A stretch of 64,000 nucleotides of DNA from Brucella thiophenivorans (GCF_002252445.1 NZ_NNRJ01000052.1:84528-148527); one strand, 5' to 3'. Positions 44,602-54,614 are shown, counted from the first letter of the stretch. Program-made: numbers and translations. The notes: generated from the letters alone by a model not told the origin.

Positions 44602-45909
44602 ATGAGCACCGGATTTTTCGGCGACATCCAGAAAATACGTTACGAAGGCCCTGACAGCGACAACCCGCTGGCATTCCGTCACTACAATCCAGACGAGATC
44701 GTTCTTGGCAAGCGCCTGGAAGATCACCTTCGCTTTGCAGTTGCCTATTGGCACACATTTGCTTGGGAGGGCGGCGATCCTTTTGGCGGACGCACGTTTG
44801 ACCGTCCCTGGTATAAGGACGGCCTCGAGGCAGCAAAGCTGAAAGCGGATGTAGCCTTCGAATTCTTCTCGCTGCTCGGCGCACCCTACTATTGTTTCCA
44901 CGACGCCGACGTGCGCCCGGAAGGCAATAATTTTGCTGAGAACACCAAAAATCTGGAAGCCATCGTCGATGTTTTCGAGCAGAAGCAGGCCGAGACTGGC
45001 ATCAAGCTTTTGTGGGGCACAGCCAATCTCTTCTCGCATCGCCGCTATATGTCCGGCGCTGCTACCAACCCCGATCCGGAAGTATTTGCATTTGCAGCTG
45101 CGACCGTCAAAACCTGTCTCGATGCAACCAAGCGTCTTGGTGGCGACAATTACGTGCTTTGGGGCGGTCGTGAGGGTTATGAAACCCTGCTGAACACGGA
45201 CCTCAGCCGCGAACTCGACAATATGGGCCGCTTCCTCAACCTCGTGGTCGAGTACAAGCACAAGATTGGCTTCAAGGGCACGGTCCTGATTGAGCCAAAG
45301 CCACAGGAGCCAACCAAGCATCAGTATGATTACGATGTCGCAACGGTTTACGGCTTTCTCAAGCGCTATGGTCTGGAAAACGAAGTCAAGCTCAACATCG
45401 AACAGGGTCATGCAATTCTCGCCGGCCATTCTTTCGAGCATGAGCTGGCGCTGGCACGCAGCCTTGGTATCCTCGGTTCAATTGACATGAACCGCAATGA
45501 CTACCAATCGGGCTGGGATACGGATCAGTTCCCAAACAACGTGCCAGAAATGGCGCTCGCTTATTATCAAGTTCTGCTCAACGGCGGATTGAAGAATGGC
45601 GGCACCAATTTCGATGCCAAGCTGCGTCGACAGTCCATTGATCCGCAGGATTTGCTGATCGGTCATATCGGCGGCATGGATTGCTGTGCGCGTGGCCTCA
45701 AGGCTGCTGCACGCATGGTGCAGGACGGCGCACTGAGCAAGCCGCTTGATGATCGCTATGCTGGCTGGTCGGGCGACTTCGGCAAGACACTTGCAACTGG
45801 CATGTCGCTGGAACAGATCGCAGCAGAAGTCGAAGCAAAAGACATCAATCCGCAGCCACGATCCGGCCGTCAGGAATATCTGGAGAACGTGGTCAACCGC
45901 TACGTTTGA
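44602..45909 (+). CDS. xylA: xylose isomerase XylA
   Basis: A 435-residue class II xylose isomerase. Catalytic and metal-binding landmarks are present: [10 protein letters not shown] (active-site His/Asp), [33 protein letters not shown] (metal-binding Glu and Lys), NIEQGHA and the [17 protein letters not shown] metal site. It interconverts D-xylose and D-xylulose in the cytosol. GGAGGAGC precedes two adjacent ATGs; the second (44602) gives the better spacing, the first (44599) adds one Met. It is the last gene of the regulator-xylB-xylA unit and has a terminator after it. Confidence 0.97.
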   Translation: MSTGFFGDIQKIRYEGPDSDNPLAFRHYNPDEIVLGKRLEDHLRFAVAYWHTFAWEGGDPFGGRTFDRPWYKDGLEAAKLKADVAFEFFSLLGAPYYCFHDADVRPEGNNFAENTKNLEAIVDVFEQKQAETGIKLLWGTANLFSHRRYMSGAATNPDPEVFAFAAATVKTCLDATKRLGGDNYVLWGGREGYETLLNTDLSRELDNMGRFLNLVVEYKHKIGFKGTVLIEPKPQEPTKHQYDYDVATVYGFLKRYGLENEVKLNIEQGHAILAGHSFEHELALARSLGILGSIDMNRNDYQSGWDTDQFPNNVPEMALAYYQVLLNGGLKNGGTNFDAKLRRQSIDPQDLLIGHIGGMDCCARGLKAAARMVQDGALSKPLDDRYAGWSGDFGKTLATGMSLEQIAAEVEAKDINPQPRSGRQEYLENVVNRYV

Positions 45910-45926
45910 TCATAGGCAAAACAAAG

Positions 45927-45951
45927 AACCCCGCTCGCTGAGCGGGGTTTT
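45927..45951. terminator. bidirectional rho-independent terminator after xylA
   Basis: CCCCGCTC (45929-45936), GCT loop, GAGCGGGG (45940-45947) flanked by AA and TTTT. It sits between xylA (plus) and the EptA-type gene (minus). Confidence 0.88.
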
Positions 45952-45956
45952 CATTC

Positions 45957-47591
45957 TTAGTTCAGTGCCACACTGTGTGGGGTCCGGCAGACCGCAAACC
46001 GATCAAGTGACTGATCATAAGCAGACGTCTTCACCGCCATCATACCAAGCATCGTGTGGAACAGATTGTCATGCGATGATGGCTCAGCTGTCGTTTTGCG
46101 CAGGCAACTGAGATCAAGACCAGTATCCGATGTGTATTGCGGTGAGAACCATGTGATGAACGGTATGTGGGTTTGCTGTGATGGCGCGATGAAGTAGGGT
46201 GCCGCGTGAAGATACAGACCATTCTCTCCGAGCGACTCGCCATGATCCGACATATAAATCATCGCTGAAGTAAACTTGTCCTCATGCGCTTTGAGAAGAT
46301 CGATTACCTCAGACAAAATATGATCCGTGTAAAGGATAGAGTTGTCATAGGCGTTGACGATCTCGTCCTGCGAACATTTAGCGAAATCATTTGAGCGGCA
46401 ATCCGGCTTGAAACCTGCGTAGTCAGCCGAGTATCGGCGATAATAGGCCGGGCCATGACTGCCCGTCATATGAAGCACGATGGTCGCATTGCCGGTTGTT
46501 TCGTTCAGCTCTTTCGACAGATTATCGATCAATATCTGATCAAGACATTCGCCGCCCTCGCAATAACGCTTGTCCTGCGAACCTTGCAGATCAATCATCT
46601 TCATGCGTTCGGCAACACCCTTGCTGCCGGTATTATTCTCATACCAACTCGTCTGCACGCCGGCATGTTTGAGAACATCCATCAGGTTTTCTGAACCGCG
46701 GAACTTGGTGCTTGAATAGTCTTCACGGGTGAAAGGCGAAAACATGCAAGGCACCGAAACGGAAGTCTCCGTGCCACAGCTGGTCGTATTGGTGAAGGCA
46801 ATAACGTCGCGTTTTTTCAGTTCCGGGTTGGTTTCGCGCGCATATCCATTAAGGCTGAAGTTCTGCGCGCGCGCAGTTTCTCCTACAACCACAACTGTCA
46901 CGAGTTTTTTGCCTCCGGGCAACTGCGTTAGTGACTGCTTGGCATCCAACCCCAGCGGCTGCATGGGAATATCCCGGTTCTTGAACTCATGCCCGACATA
47001 CTGAATCGTACTCGTGATCGGCGTGCTTGGCATCAGCTTCTGCATAATATCAGCCCCATGCTCACGAAACATGGACGAATAAGCCGCGTAATTCGTGCCA
47101 AGTATCGCAACAGACGCAATCAGACAGGTGAGAATAATTCCGGTGTTTACCATCAACTTGCCGAGAATTGGTCGATGTTTGATACGTACCCAACCAATCA
47201 ACAATGATGGAACAACACCAAAAATTAGCATGTGCCAAAGGAAGCTTGGCGTAAGCAGCGCACCGGATTCAGCCTGCGTTGTTGTAAGCGCGGCCTCAAC
47301 GACATATTTGTCGATGATTGTGCCGAACGTATCTGTGAAATAAGAACCGCTGGCTGCGATTATCACAAACAGGATCAGCATCGGTTTGATGATATATTTT
47401 GCCGAAAACAGCACCAGCAGTGCGACGTACAGAAGCAACAGCGCTACAGCTAAGCCCGCAAGCCTTAAGGGAGCATCGGCATAATAAGCGCTAATCGCAT
47501 GCCAAAAAGATGTATTTGTGAAAATCAGAACATAGAGCGCAGTTAAAAGGCATAATGGCCCACTGGCAATCGTGGGGCGAAATTTTGGCAT
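45957..47591 (-). CDS. phosphoethanolamine transferase, EptA family
   Basis: A 544-residue inner-membrane enzyme. Five N-terminal hydrophobic spans are followed by a periplasmic sulfatase-like catalytic domain. The nucleophilic Thr is in NTTSCGTETSVSVPC, and the metal ligands include VVVGETARAQNFSLNGYARETNP and MSDHGESLGENGLYLHAAPYF, all hallmarks of EptA. It transfers phosphoethanolamine from phosphatidylethanolamine to lipid A or core phosphate, which usually lowers polymyxin binding. The ATG at 47591 (MPKFRPTIAS) is chosen; a TTG at 47627 is in frame. It is monocistronic; whether its target is lipid A or the core cannot be decided from sequence. Confidence 0.92.
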   Translation of the reverse strand: MPKFRPTIASGPLCLLTALYVLIFTNTSFWHAISAYYADAPLRLAGLAVALLLLYVALLVLFSAKYIIKPMLILFVIIAASGSYFTDTFGTIIDKYVVEAALTTTQAESGALLTPSFLWHMLIFGVVPSLLIGWVRIKHRPILGKLMVNTGIILTCLIASVAILGTNYAAYSSMFREHGADIMQKLMPSTPITSTIQYVGHEFKNRDIPMQPLGLDAKQSLTQLPGGKKLVTVVVVGETARAQNFSLNGYARETNPELKKRDVIAFTNTTSCGTETSVSVPCMFSPFTREDYSSTKFRGSENLMDVLKHAGVQTSWYENNTGSKGVAERMKMIDLQGSQDKRYCEGGECLDQILIDNLSKELNETTGNATIVLHMTGSHGPAYYRRYSADYAGFKPDCRSNDFAKCSQDEIVNAYDNSILYTDHILSEVIDLLKAHEDKFTSAMIYMSDHGESLGENGLYLHAAPYFIAPSQQTHIPFITWFSPQYTSDTGLDLSCLRKTTAEPSSHDNLFHTMLGMMAVKTSAYDQSLDRFAVCRTPHSVALN

Positions 47592-47743
47592 GGCAAACGC
47601 TTTCGAAAAGCTACAAATTCGCGCCAACTGTAACGATCAATTATGTGATCGCGTTATAAGGCACGCTGCAATCAAACATGAAATCAACGTGGCTTTTCTA
47701 CGGCGATGTAAATGAGCCATGGGCGATACATAACCGCTCAAAC

Positions 47744-47770
47744 AAAAACGCCGCCCAAAATGGCGGCGCT
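47744..47770 (-). terminator. rho-independent terminator of the sugar-ABC operon
   Basis: CGCCGCC (47749-47755) pairs with GGCGGCG (47762-47768). On the minus strand the stem is followed by TTTTTGTTT. It lies 16 bases past the stop of the Gfo/Idh/MocA gene. Confidence 0.85.
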
Positions 47771-47785
47771 TTCAATTTTCGTGCT

Positions 47786-48958
47786 TTAGAGACTTACCCA
47801 TCCGCCATTCTTATTCGATGAGCGGACGCATGCGTCAATAAACGATACTCCCTTCACCCCATCATCGACCGTTGGATAGATAACTGCACTATCAACCTTC
47901 GCATTGTCACGTCGTGCTTGAATAGCGTTAGCTGCCTCTGAATAGATCGTCGCAAAAGCTTCGAGATAGCCTTCAGGATGACCGCCTGGAATACGCGTAA
48001 CACGCGTTGCAGCAGCCCCTACACCCGCACCGCCGCGGGTAATCAATCGCTTCTGCTCACCAAAGGGCGTGAACCACAAGCGGTTCGGGTCTTCCTGCGC
48101 CCATTCAATGCCGCCCTTGGTGCCATAGACGCGCAAACGCAAAGCATTTTCGTTGCCCGGGGCCACCTGGCTGCACCAGAGCATCCCTTTGGCTCCACCT
48201 GCAAAACGTAGCATCACATGCCCATTATCATCCAGACGCCGCCCCGGAACAAAGCTGTCGAGATCAGCCGCCAAACTTTCCAGTGTCAGGGCGGTGACAA
48301 AGGAAGCAAGGTTGAAAGCATGGGTTCCAATGTCACCCGTTGCACCACCGAGACCTGATTGTGCCGGATCAGTGCGCCAAACAGCACCCTTGGCCCCCGT
48401 TTCCTCAACCGCTTCAGTGAGCCAGTCTTGCGCATATTCAACTTGTACCACACGCAAATCACCAAGCTCGCCATTGGCGATCATTTCGCGCGCCTGTCGC
48501 ACCATAGGATAGCCAGTGTAATTGTGGGTTAGCACAAACAATGCGCCACTTTCATCAGCGACTTTCTTAAGTTTCTTTGCGTCAGCCAAGGTCGAAGTCA
48601 GGGGCTTGTCGCAAATTACATGAATGCCGCGACGCAGAAACTCCTTAGCCGCGTTATAATGCACATGGTTTGGCGTGACGATTGCAACCGCCTCAATACC
48701 ATTTTTGAGACGCGCTTCACGGATCGCCATTTCTTTGTAGCTCGAATAAATGCGGTCTTCTGAAAGCCCAAGCTCAAGCCCCGAGGTCTGCGCCTTCTCG
48801 GGCGATGAAGACAATGCGCCTGCAACCAGTTCAAAGCGATTGTCGAGCCGCGAGGCCATGCGATGCACGCCGCCGATGAAAGCACCTGCACCACCGCCAA
48901 CCATACCAAGCCGAATGCGTGGATTGGCTCTTTCTTTGGTTTTTGCTTCATTAGTCAT
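47786..48958 (-). CDS. Gfo/Idh/MocA-family sugar dehydrogenase
   Basis: A 390-residue NAD(P)-dependent oxidoreductase. The Rossmann loop is RLGMVGGGAGAFIGGVHR (residues 16-33), and VICDKPLTSTLADAKKLKK (about 114-132) carries the catalytic-site Lys of the EKP-type motif, here CDKP. GGATGDIGTHAFNLASF (about 205-221) supplies the conserved Asp/His pair. Such enzymes oxidise a sugar or polyol hydroxyl, often to a 3-keto sugar. It is the last gene of the five-gene minus-strand set and follows the TIM-barrel isomerase by nine bases, so the two very likely act in one pathway. Confidence 0.92.
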   Translation of the reverse strand: MTNEAKTKERANPRIRLGMVGGGAGAFIGGVHRMASRLDNRFELVAGALSSSPEKAQTSGLELGLSEDRIYSSYKEMAIREARLKNGIEAVAIVTPNHVHYNAAKEFLRRGIHVICDKPLTSTLADAKKLKKVADESGALFVLTHNYTGYPMVRQAREMIANGELGDLRVVQVEYAQDWLTEAVEETGAKGAVWRTDPAQSGLGGATGDIGTHAFNLASFVTALTLESLAADLDSFVPGRRLDDNGHVMLRFAGGAKGMLWCSQVAPGNENALRLRVYGTKGGIEWAQEDPNRLWFTPFGEQKRLITRGGAGVGAAATRVTRIPGGHPEGYLEAFATIYSEAANAIQARRDNAKVDSAVIYPTVDDGVKGVSFIDACVRSSNKNGGWVSL

Positions 48959-48967
48959 TGAACTACC

Positions 48968-50020
48968 TTATAATCCCAGCATACGGCGATTGGCAGCATC
49001 ATCGGTGCCGCCAGCTGCAAAATCATCAAACGCCTTCTCGGTAACGCGGATGATATGGTGCTTGACGAACTCAGCCCCCTCACGCGCACCGTCTTCCGGA
49101 TGCTTCAATGCGCACTCCCACTCGACCACTGCCCAGCCATCAAAATCATTGGCTGCCATTTTTGAAAAAACAGCGCCAAAATCCACTTGTCCGTCGCCCA
49201 GCGAACGGAAACGACCAGCGCGATTGACCCAGCCCTGATAACCGCCATACACACCCTGACGACCAGTCGGATTAAACTCCGCATCCTTGACGTGGAACAT
49301 CCTGATCCGGTCTTTATAAATGTCGATATTGTCAAGGTAATCCAGACATTGCAGCACATAATGCGATGGATCATAAAGCATGTTCGCACGCGGATGGTTC
49401 TTCACACGTTCAAGAAACATCTCGAACGTCACACCGTCATGCAGGTCTTCGCCCGGATGGATTTCGTAGCAGATATCCACGCCATATTCCTCCGCATGAT
49501 CAAGGATTGGCAGCCAACGGCGCGCCAATTCATCAAACGCGGTCTCAACCAGACCAGCCGGACGCTGCGGCCAAGGATAGATGAACGGCCACGCCAAAGC
49601 GCCTGAGAAGGTGGCATGCGCACCAATGCCCAAATTGCGGGAGGCGCGGATGGCCATCTTCACCTGCTCAACGGCCCATTCCTGACGCGCTTTCGGGTTG
49701 CCGCGCACTTCGGGCACAGCAAAGCCGTCAAATGCTTCATCATAGGCAGGGTGCACGGCGATAAGCTGACCTTGGAGATGCGTTGAAAGCTCGGTGACTT
49801 CGACGCCATTTTCGCGTGCAACACCTGCAAATTCATCGCAATAATCTTTGGATTCAGACGCTTTCTTCAGATCGATCAATTGGCTTGCCCAGGTTGGAAC
49901 CTGCACGCCGGCATAGCCCTTTTCAGCTGCCCATTTTGTAATGCCATCCCATGTGTTGAATGGCGCTTCATCGCCAGCAAATTGCCCGAGAAAAATCCCG
50001 GGGCCCTTGATCGTCTTCAT
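48968..50020 (-). CDS. sugar phosphate isomerase/epimerase (TIM barrel)
   Basis: A 350-residue AP-endonuclease-2-fold (xylose-isomerase-like TIM barrel) protein. The metal ligands are suggested by CYEIHPGEDLHDG (Glu/His, about 187-199), LYDPSHYVLQ (about 216-225), FHVKDAEFNPTG and VVEWECAL. The ATG at 50020 has an AGGACTTTTG ribosome site; a TTG at 50023 adds one residue. Family members isomerise, epimerise or hydrolyse sugars and keto-sugars. Its tight coupling with a Gfo/Idh/MocA dehydrogenase and a CUT2 importer suggests a keto-sugar catabolic route for an unidentified sugar or polyol. Confidence 0.9.
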   Translation of the reverse strand: MKTIKGPGIFLGQFAGDEAPFNTWDGITKWAAEKGYAGVQVPTWASQLIDLKKASESKDYCDEFAGVARENGVEVTELSTHLQGQLIAVHPAYDEAFDGFAVPEVRGNPKARQEWAVEQVKMAIRASRNLGIGAHATFSGALAWPFIYPWPQRPAGLVETAFDELARRWLPILDHAEEYGVDICYEIHPGEDLHDGVTFEMFLERVKNHPRANMLYDPSHYVLQCLDYLDNIDIYKDRIRMFHVKDAEFNPTGRQGVYGGYQGWVNRAGRFRSLGDGQVDFGAVFSKMAANDFDGWAVVEWECALKHPEDGAREGAEFVKHHIIRVTEKAFDDFAAGGTDDAANRRMLGL

Positions 50021-50101
50021 CAAAAGTCCTCCAAATGAAACTCAAACTTATATCGAGGTGATATAAATACGCGCCCGGCAAAGCAGGCGCGTATTTCAAT
50101 A

Positions 50102-51064
50102 TTAGAAAGGAGAATCCGGGAAGTAGAACTGCTCGGCATTGTCCTTGGTGATCAGCGTTGCATCGAGAATATACTCGCCGCTGACTGGCACCTGATCGTA
50201 GAAATGGCCAGCAGCCAGTTCCATCGCGGTTGAAACCATTGCAGGCGGATAAAGCACATTCACCGGCATGAGCTTGTCGCCATCCATAACTTTCTTGATC
50301 ATATCCTTGGAGCCAGCACCGCCGATAACATACTGAATATCATCACGATTTGCCTGCTTGATAGCTTCAAGCACACCAACGGCCATGTCATCATCCTGAC
50401 ACCAGACAACATCAATCTTCGGATATTTTGTCAGGAAGTCCTGCATCACGCGGAAAGCGTCGTCACGGTTCCAGTTGCCGTACTGACGATCAAGAACCTT
50501 CACGTTTGACCCTGCAATACCCTTGTCAAAACCGTCCTGACGCTGTTGATCAATCGGAATTGGAAGGCCGCGAATGACAACTACCTGCGCATCCGGCGTT
50601 GTTTTTGCGATATATTCGCCAGCCACCTGACCGAGAGCCGGATTGTTACCTGCAACATAAAGATCGCGGATCGAATTGTCGTTATTGCTTGGCGCGCGAT
50701 CAACGAGCGCTACGAAAGTGCCCTTGTCCTTGATTTCCTTGATCGCATTGACCAGCGGATCTGGATCGGTTGGCAAGACGACAAGACCATCGAGCCCCTG
50801 AACGGCTAAATCCTGCAATGCATTCGCCTGACTAGCTGCATCTGGGGATGTTTTGACGATTACGTTGAGGCCCGGATGCTCCTGCATCAAAAGCTTGGCG
50901 ACACGTTCGGCATGATAAACGACGCCCGCGGTCCAACCATGATCCGCAGCAGGGATCGACACACCAATCGTCACCTTCTTATCCTGTGCGCTTGCAACAG
51001 CAGTGAAGGCTAGCGCCCCAGCAGCCAAAGCAGCAAAAGCAACCCCTAAAAATCTTCCTCGCAT
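50102..51064 (-). CDS. sugar ABC transporter substrate-binding protein (CUT2)
   Basis: A 320-residue periplasmic binding protein of the ribose/galactose-binding class. The start at 51064 (MRGRFLGVAFAALAAGALAF) has a GGGAGGAAAG ribosome site and a signal peptide cleaved after VASA; the longer open frame to 51226 runs into the permease gene. The mature protein has VTIGVSIPAADHGWTAGVVYHAERVA at its N-terminus, QDLAVQGLDGLVVLPTDPD and VWCQDDDMAVGVLEAIKQA. The ligand is unknown. The gene lies 97 bases after the permease gene in the same operon. Confidence 0.93.
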   Translation of the reverse strand: MRGRFLGVAFAALAAGALAFTAVASAQDKKVTIGVSIPAADHGWTAGVVYHAERVAKLLMQEHPGLNVIVKTSPDAASQANALQDLAVQGLDGLVVLPTDPDPLVNAIKEIKDKGTFVALVDRAPSNNDNSIRDLYVAGNNPALGQVAGEYIAKTTPDAQVVVIRGLPIPIDQQRQDGFDKGIAGSNVKVLDRQYGNWNRDDAFRVMQDFLTKYPKIDVVWCQDDDMAVGVLEAIKQANRDDIQYVIGGAGSKDMIKKVMDGDKLMPVNVLYPPAMVSTAMELAAGHFYDQVPVSGEYILDATLITKDNAEQFYFPDSPF

Positions 51065-51161
51065 TCTTTCCTCCCAATTGTTCGGGGGCTTTATCCTTAA
51101 GTGACTGGACCGCCCCTTCAATCCCGTCAAACTTGTTATCCAAAAGCCGTCAGACGCTCTC

Positions 51162-52163
51162 TCATCGTCGCGAGAGTGACCGCTGCACCAACATCGCGAT
51201 AATAATGATAGCACCCTGAATGGCACCGATCAGATATTCACTGATGAAGTTGGAAAGCAGCATAATATTACCGACGATTTCGAGAATGAACGCGCCGCAG
51301 ATCGTGCCCCAGACACGCCCAACGCCACCGCGCAACGCCGTACCACCAACGACAACCGCCGTAATTGCCTGCAGCTCCCACAACATGCCGGTTGTTGCAG
51401 AGGTTGAGCCTAGTCGCGGCACATAAAGCAGCACCGCAACGGCCACACAAAGCCCCTGCACAACATAGGCAATCGTGCGTACCCGCTTAACCGAAATACC
51501 AGAATAGCGCGCGACATCTTCGCTAGAGCCAACGGCAATCACATGGCGTCCATAACGCGTACGATAGAGCACGAAAGCTGCGATTGCTGCCGTGACAAAA
51601 ATCGCAATCACTGGAATTGGCACACCGAATACATCACCGAAATAAACAGGGCGATAAAGTGCCTGAATTTCGGGATTACGCAGCGTAATTGCACCACCCT
51701 GTGACAGCCATGTTGTCAAGCCGCGATAGATACCCATGGTTCCGAGCGTGGCGATAAACGGCTCGATCCCACCTAGGGTCGTGATCAAACCGTTGGTCAG
51801 CCCGCACAGCGCACCCACGACCACAGCCAGAAGCACGGCCGCGATCAGCATCATGACTGGATCGGCGATAACGCCGCTGTTCATGAACATGATCATGATA
51901 CTGCCGACAAACGCGGCCATTGCACCCACGGATAGGTCAAGCCCACCAGACGAGATCACGTAAGTAGCACCCAGCGCAATAATCGCAATAAAGGCACTGC
52001 GTGTTGCGACATTGAGCAGATTATCGATACTGATGAAATTCGGATTGGCAAGTGTACCCAGAACAAGCAGCAGAAGCAGCGCAATAAAAGGTGCAATCGC
52101 CCTCAAATCCCAGTCTTTAGACGTCTTCGGCGCTTTGCTCTTGTCATTCACTACGTCAGTCAT
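51162..52163 (-). CDS. sugar ABC transporter permease (CUT2)
   Basis: A 333-residue RbsC-type permease with about nine spans. YVISSGGLDLSVGAMAAFVGSIMIM (about 67-91) is the CUT2 signature and VVGGTALRGGVGRVWGTICGAFI (about 270-292) the C-terminal one. The start at 52163 (MTDVVNDKSK) has AGGGGTGCCA upstream; a GTG two codons earlier is possible. It follows the ATPase gene by 18 bases and should form the channel for the sugar bound by the protein encoded downstream. Confidence 0.94.
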   Translation of the reverse strand: MTDVVNDKSKAPKTSKDWDLRAIAPFIALLLLLVLGTLANPNFISIDNLLNVATRSAFIAIIALGATYVISSGGLDLSVGAMAAFVGSIMIMFMNSGVIADPVMMLIAAVLLAVVVGALCGLTNGLITTLGGIEPFIATLGTMGIYRGLTTWLSQGGAITLRNPEIQALYRPVYFGDVFGVPIPVIAIFVTAAIAAFVLYRTRYGRHVIAVGSSEDVARYSGISVKRVRTIAYVVQGLCVAVAVLLYVPRLGSTSATTGMLWELQAITAVVVGGTALRGGVGRVWGTICGAFILEIVGNIMLLSNFISEYLIGAIQGAIIIIAMLVQRSLSRR

Positions 52164-52181
52164 TGGCACCCCTATTTATAT

Positions 52182-53702
52182 TTATGCGGCTTCTGTGCTG
52201 ACGCCCGTTGCAAGAACAACAATATCGTGCTCGGTCATGCGCTCAGCCGTCACCTCACCAGCAATACGACCCTCTCGCATAACAACGATGCGGTCGCATA
52301 TCCCGATAAGTTCCGGCATCTCTGACGACACAACGATGATCGATTTTCCTTCATCAGCCAGATTGGCGATGAATTGATAGATCTGCTCTTTCGTGCCTAC
52401 ATCAATGCCACGTGTCGGCTCATCGATGATCACAATCGACGGGTTCAGCAGCATCATTTTTGCAAGCAATAGCTTTTGCTGATTTCCACCTGAGAGTTGT
52501 CCCGCAAGAATATCTTTGCGTCCGGTGCGAATATCAAATTCCTTGATCGCATCATCGAGCGCCACGCGCTCTTTACTCCGGTCAATCTGCAAGCCACGAA
52601 TAAACTTACTGATCGATGCAAGAGTCAGATTGATGCCAAGGTCTTTACCAAGCAACAGACCTTTGCCTTTGCGATCTTCACTGAGATACGCAATCCCCGC
52701 CGACAGGCTTTCATGCGCATTATGGAAATTAACGGGTTTGCTATTGTGGCGAACTTGCCCTTTACCGGGACGAAGGCCAACAACGCCTTCCATAAGCTCT
52801 GTGCGCCCTGCCCCAACCAAACCTGCGAAACCAAGGATTTCTCCCCTGCGCAATACAAAACTCGCCGTTTTGACATAGCCGGGCACCATAAAATCCTGCA
52901 CCTCAAGCACGCGTTCCTCGCCGCGCTCAGACGCACGGTCGGGGTAGAGTTTCGCCACATCACGCCCCACCATCAGGCGGGCCATGTCATTCGGTTGAAG
53001 CTCGGAAGCCATATGGGCTGCAACAAGCATTCCGTCGCGCAAAACCGTTACACGATCCGAAATTTCCTTCACTTCCGGCAAACGGTGCGAAATATAGAGA
53101 ACTGCGATGCCCTTGGCGCGAATATCGTTGATCACTTTCAACAGCGCTTCGGTTTCAACCGGCGTTAGCGACGCTGTCGGCTCATCGAAAATCACCACGC
53201 GATGTGGCACAAGCAGCACGCGGGCAATCTGAACAAGCTGCCGCTGCGCGATTGAGAGAGTGCCCACAATAGCATCCGGGTTAATATCAGCACCAAGATC
53301 ACGAATGGCCTTTCGCGCGCCTTCGCGCATCGATTTGTCGTCAACGACAAGGCCGTTTGATAGTTCTCGTCCAAGGTAGATATTTTGCGCAACAGTCAGA
53401 TCAGGCGCCAGCAGAATTTCTTGATGCACGAGCACGATACCCTGCGCCTCGGCTTCCACCGGATTAGAAAAAGCGATCAGCTTACCATCGATGCGAATTT
53501 CGCCACTCGTCGGACGTTCATTGCCCGCAAGAAGCTTCATCAACGTCGATTTACCGGCACCATTTTCACCAATAATCGCGTGAACTTCGCCACCATAAAT
53601 GTCAAGATTGATACCCTTAAGCACCTGGACTGGTCCAAAAGACTTTGACAGCGATATTGCTTGAAGAAGCGGACCAGCGCTCTCTTTTCGCGCCACATTC
53701 AT
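52182..53702 (-). CDS. sugar ABC transporter ATP-binding protein (CUT2)
   Basis: A 506-residue double-ABC ATPase of the RbsA/MglA class. The first domain carries [17 protein letters not shown] and VVIFDEPTASLTPVE with LSIAQRQLVQIARVL; the second carries a degenerate [13 protein letters not shown] and [15 protein letters not shown] with IVIIDEPTRGIDVG. It is the promoter-proximal gene of the minus-strand operon ATPase-permease-binding protein-isomerase-dehydrogenase. No regulator is adjacent; the 219 bases upstream, up to kdpE, must hold its promoter. Confidence 0.94.
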   Translation of the reverse strand: MNVARKESAGPLLQAISLSKSFGPVQVLKGINLDIYGGEVHAIIGENGAGKSTLMKLLAGNERPTSGEIRIDGKLIAFSNPVEAEAQGIVLVHQEILLAPDLTVAQNIYLGRELSNGLVVDDKSMREGARKAIRDLGADINPDAIVGTLSIAQRQLVQIARVLLVPHRVVIFDEPTASLTPVETEALLKVINDIRAKGIAVLYISHRLPEVKEISDRVTVLRDGMLVAAHMASELQPNDMARLMVGRDVAKLYPDRASERGEERVLEVQDFMVPGYVKTASFVLRRGEILGFAGLVGAGRTELMEGVVGLRPGKGQVRHNSKPVNFHNAHESLSAGIAYLSEDRKGKGLLLGKDLGINLTLASISKFIRGLQIDRSKERVALDDAIKEFDIRTGRKDILAGQLSGGNQQKLLLAKMMLLNPSIVIIDEPTRGIDVGTKEQIYQFIANLADEGKSIIVVSSEMPELIGICDRIVVMREGRIAGEVTAERMTEHDIVVLATGVSTEAA

Positions 53703-53921
53703 GCGCGGGCGCCGAAGCCAGTGCTGTCAGAGCCAATCGCTTTGCAGCCTCTGAGTGCCTGAATATTGTACTGCATGTGAACTCCTCCCAAAGCGTCACG
53801 TGCATAATCTTAGCGTCCAGTTTGAGGTACGTAAAGCAAATTGTTCCAACGTCAGAAGAAATGAACCGCAGCCAACATTTCTGACGCGATTTATATTTCA
53901 AAAACTGTGTAGATATTGATC

Positions 53922-54614
53922 TTAATCTGCCTCACGCAGGCGATAGCCGACGCCCGTTTCCGTCAGAATATAATTCGGTTGATCGGGAGACTTTTCGATT
54001 TTCTGGCGCAGCTGACGGACATAGATGCGCAGATATTGCACATCGGCCGCCGGACCCCAGACATGGCTTAGAATATATTGATGCGTCAGCACCTTGCCCG
54101 CGTGTTGCACGAGCAGGCGCAGGATTTCATATTCCTTGGGCGAGAGCTTTATCTCCGCCTCATCAAGCTTCACGATGCGCCTGACGAGATCGACCGATAA
54201 ACCATCGCTCTGAAAAACCGGCTTCTCGCCCTGCTGGTGCAGTTTATGGCGTAGCGCAACACGCGTTCTCGCTGCCAGTTCCTTCATGCCAAAAGGTTTT
54301 GTCACATAATCGTCCGCCCCTGTTTCGAGCGCCCGAACGATGCCTGCCTCATCGGTACGGCTTGAAAGGATGAGGACTGGCAGCGTCAGCCCCCGTTCAC
54401 GCCACAGACGCAGAAGCTCATGGCCGTCCGTATCCGGCAGACCAAGGTCGAGCAGTACGAGATCGGGCTTTTCGCTCTCAAGCAACAGGTCTGCTTCGCG
54501 CGCATTGGTCGCTTCGACCACGGCGTAACCTTCGCTCGTAAGCCCAACCCGCAGTAATTTGCGAATGGGTGGCTCATCATCGACCACCAGAATTTTGGGC
54601 TTGGGGTCGTTCAT
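53922..54614 (-). CDS. kdpE: response regulator KdpE
   Basis: A 230-residue OmpR-type response regulator. The receiver domain has VVDDEPPIRKLL, phospho-acceptor D56 (LVLLDLGLPDTDG) and the switch Lys in DDYVTKPFGMKEL. The C-terminal winged helix contains LSPKEYEILRLLVQHAGKVLTHQYIL and the wing VRQLRQKIE. Phosphorylated by KdpD, it activates the kdp operon under potassium limitation. Its ATG overlaps the kdpD stop by four bases, so the pair is translationally coupled. It is the last gene of the kdp set. Confidence 0.96.
   Translation of the reverse strand: MNDPKPKILVVDDEPPIRKLLRVGLTSEGYAVVEATNAREADLLLESEKPDLVLLDLGLPDTDGHELLRLWRERGLTLPVLILSSRTDEAGIVRALETGADDYVTKPFGMKELAARTRVALRHKLHQQGEKPVFQSDGLSVDLVRRIVKLDEAEIKLSPKEYEILRLLVQHAGKVLTHQYILSHVWGPAADVQYLRIYVRQLRQKIEKSPDQPNYILTETGVGYRLREAD

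Noticed and set aside
44107..45441. A 444-codon open frame antisense to xylB/xylA
   Set aside because: The opposite strand encodes clear XylB and XylA with all catalytic motifs; the antisense product has no family sequence and is a codon-bias shadow.
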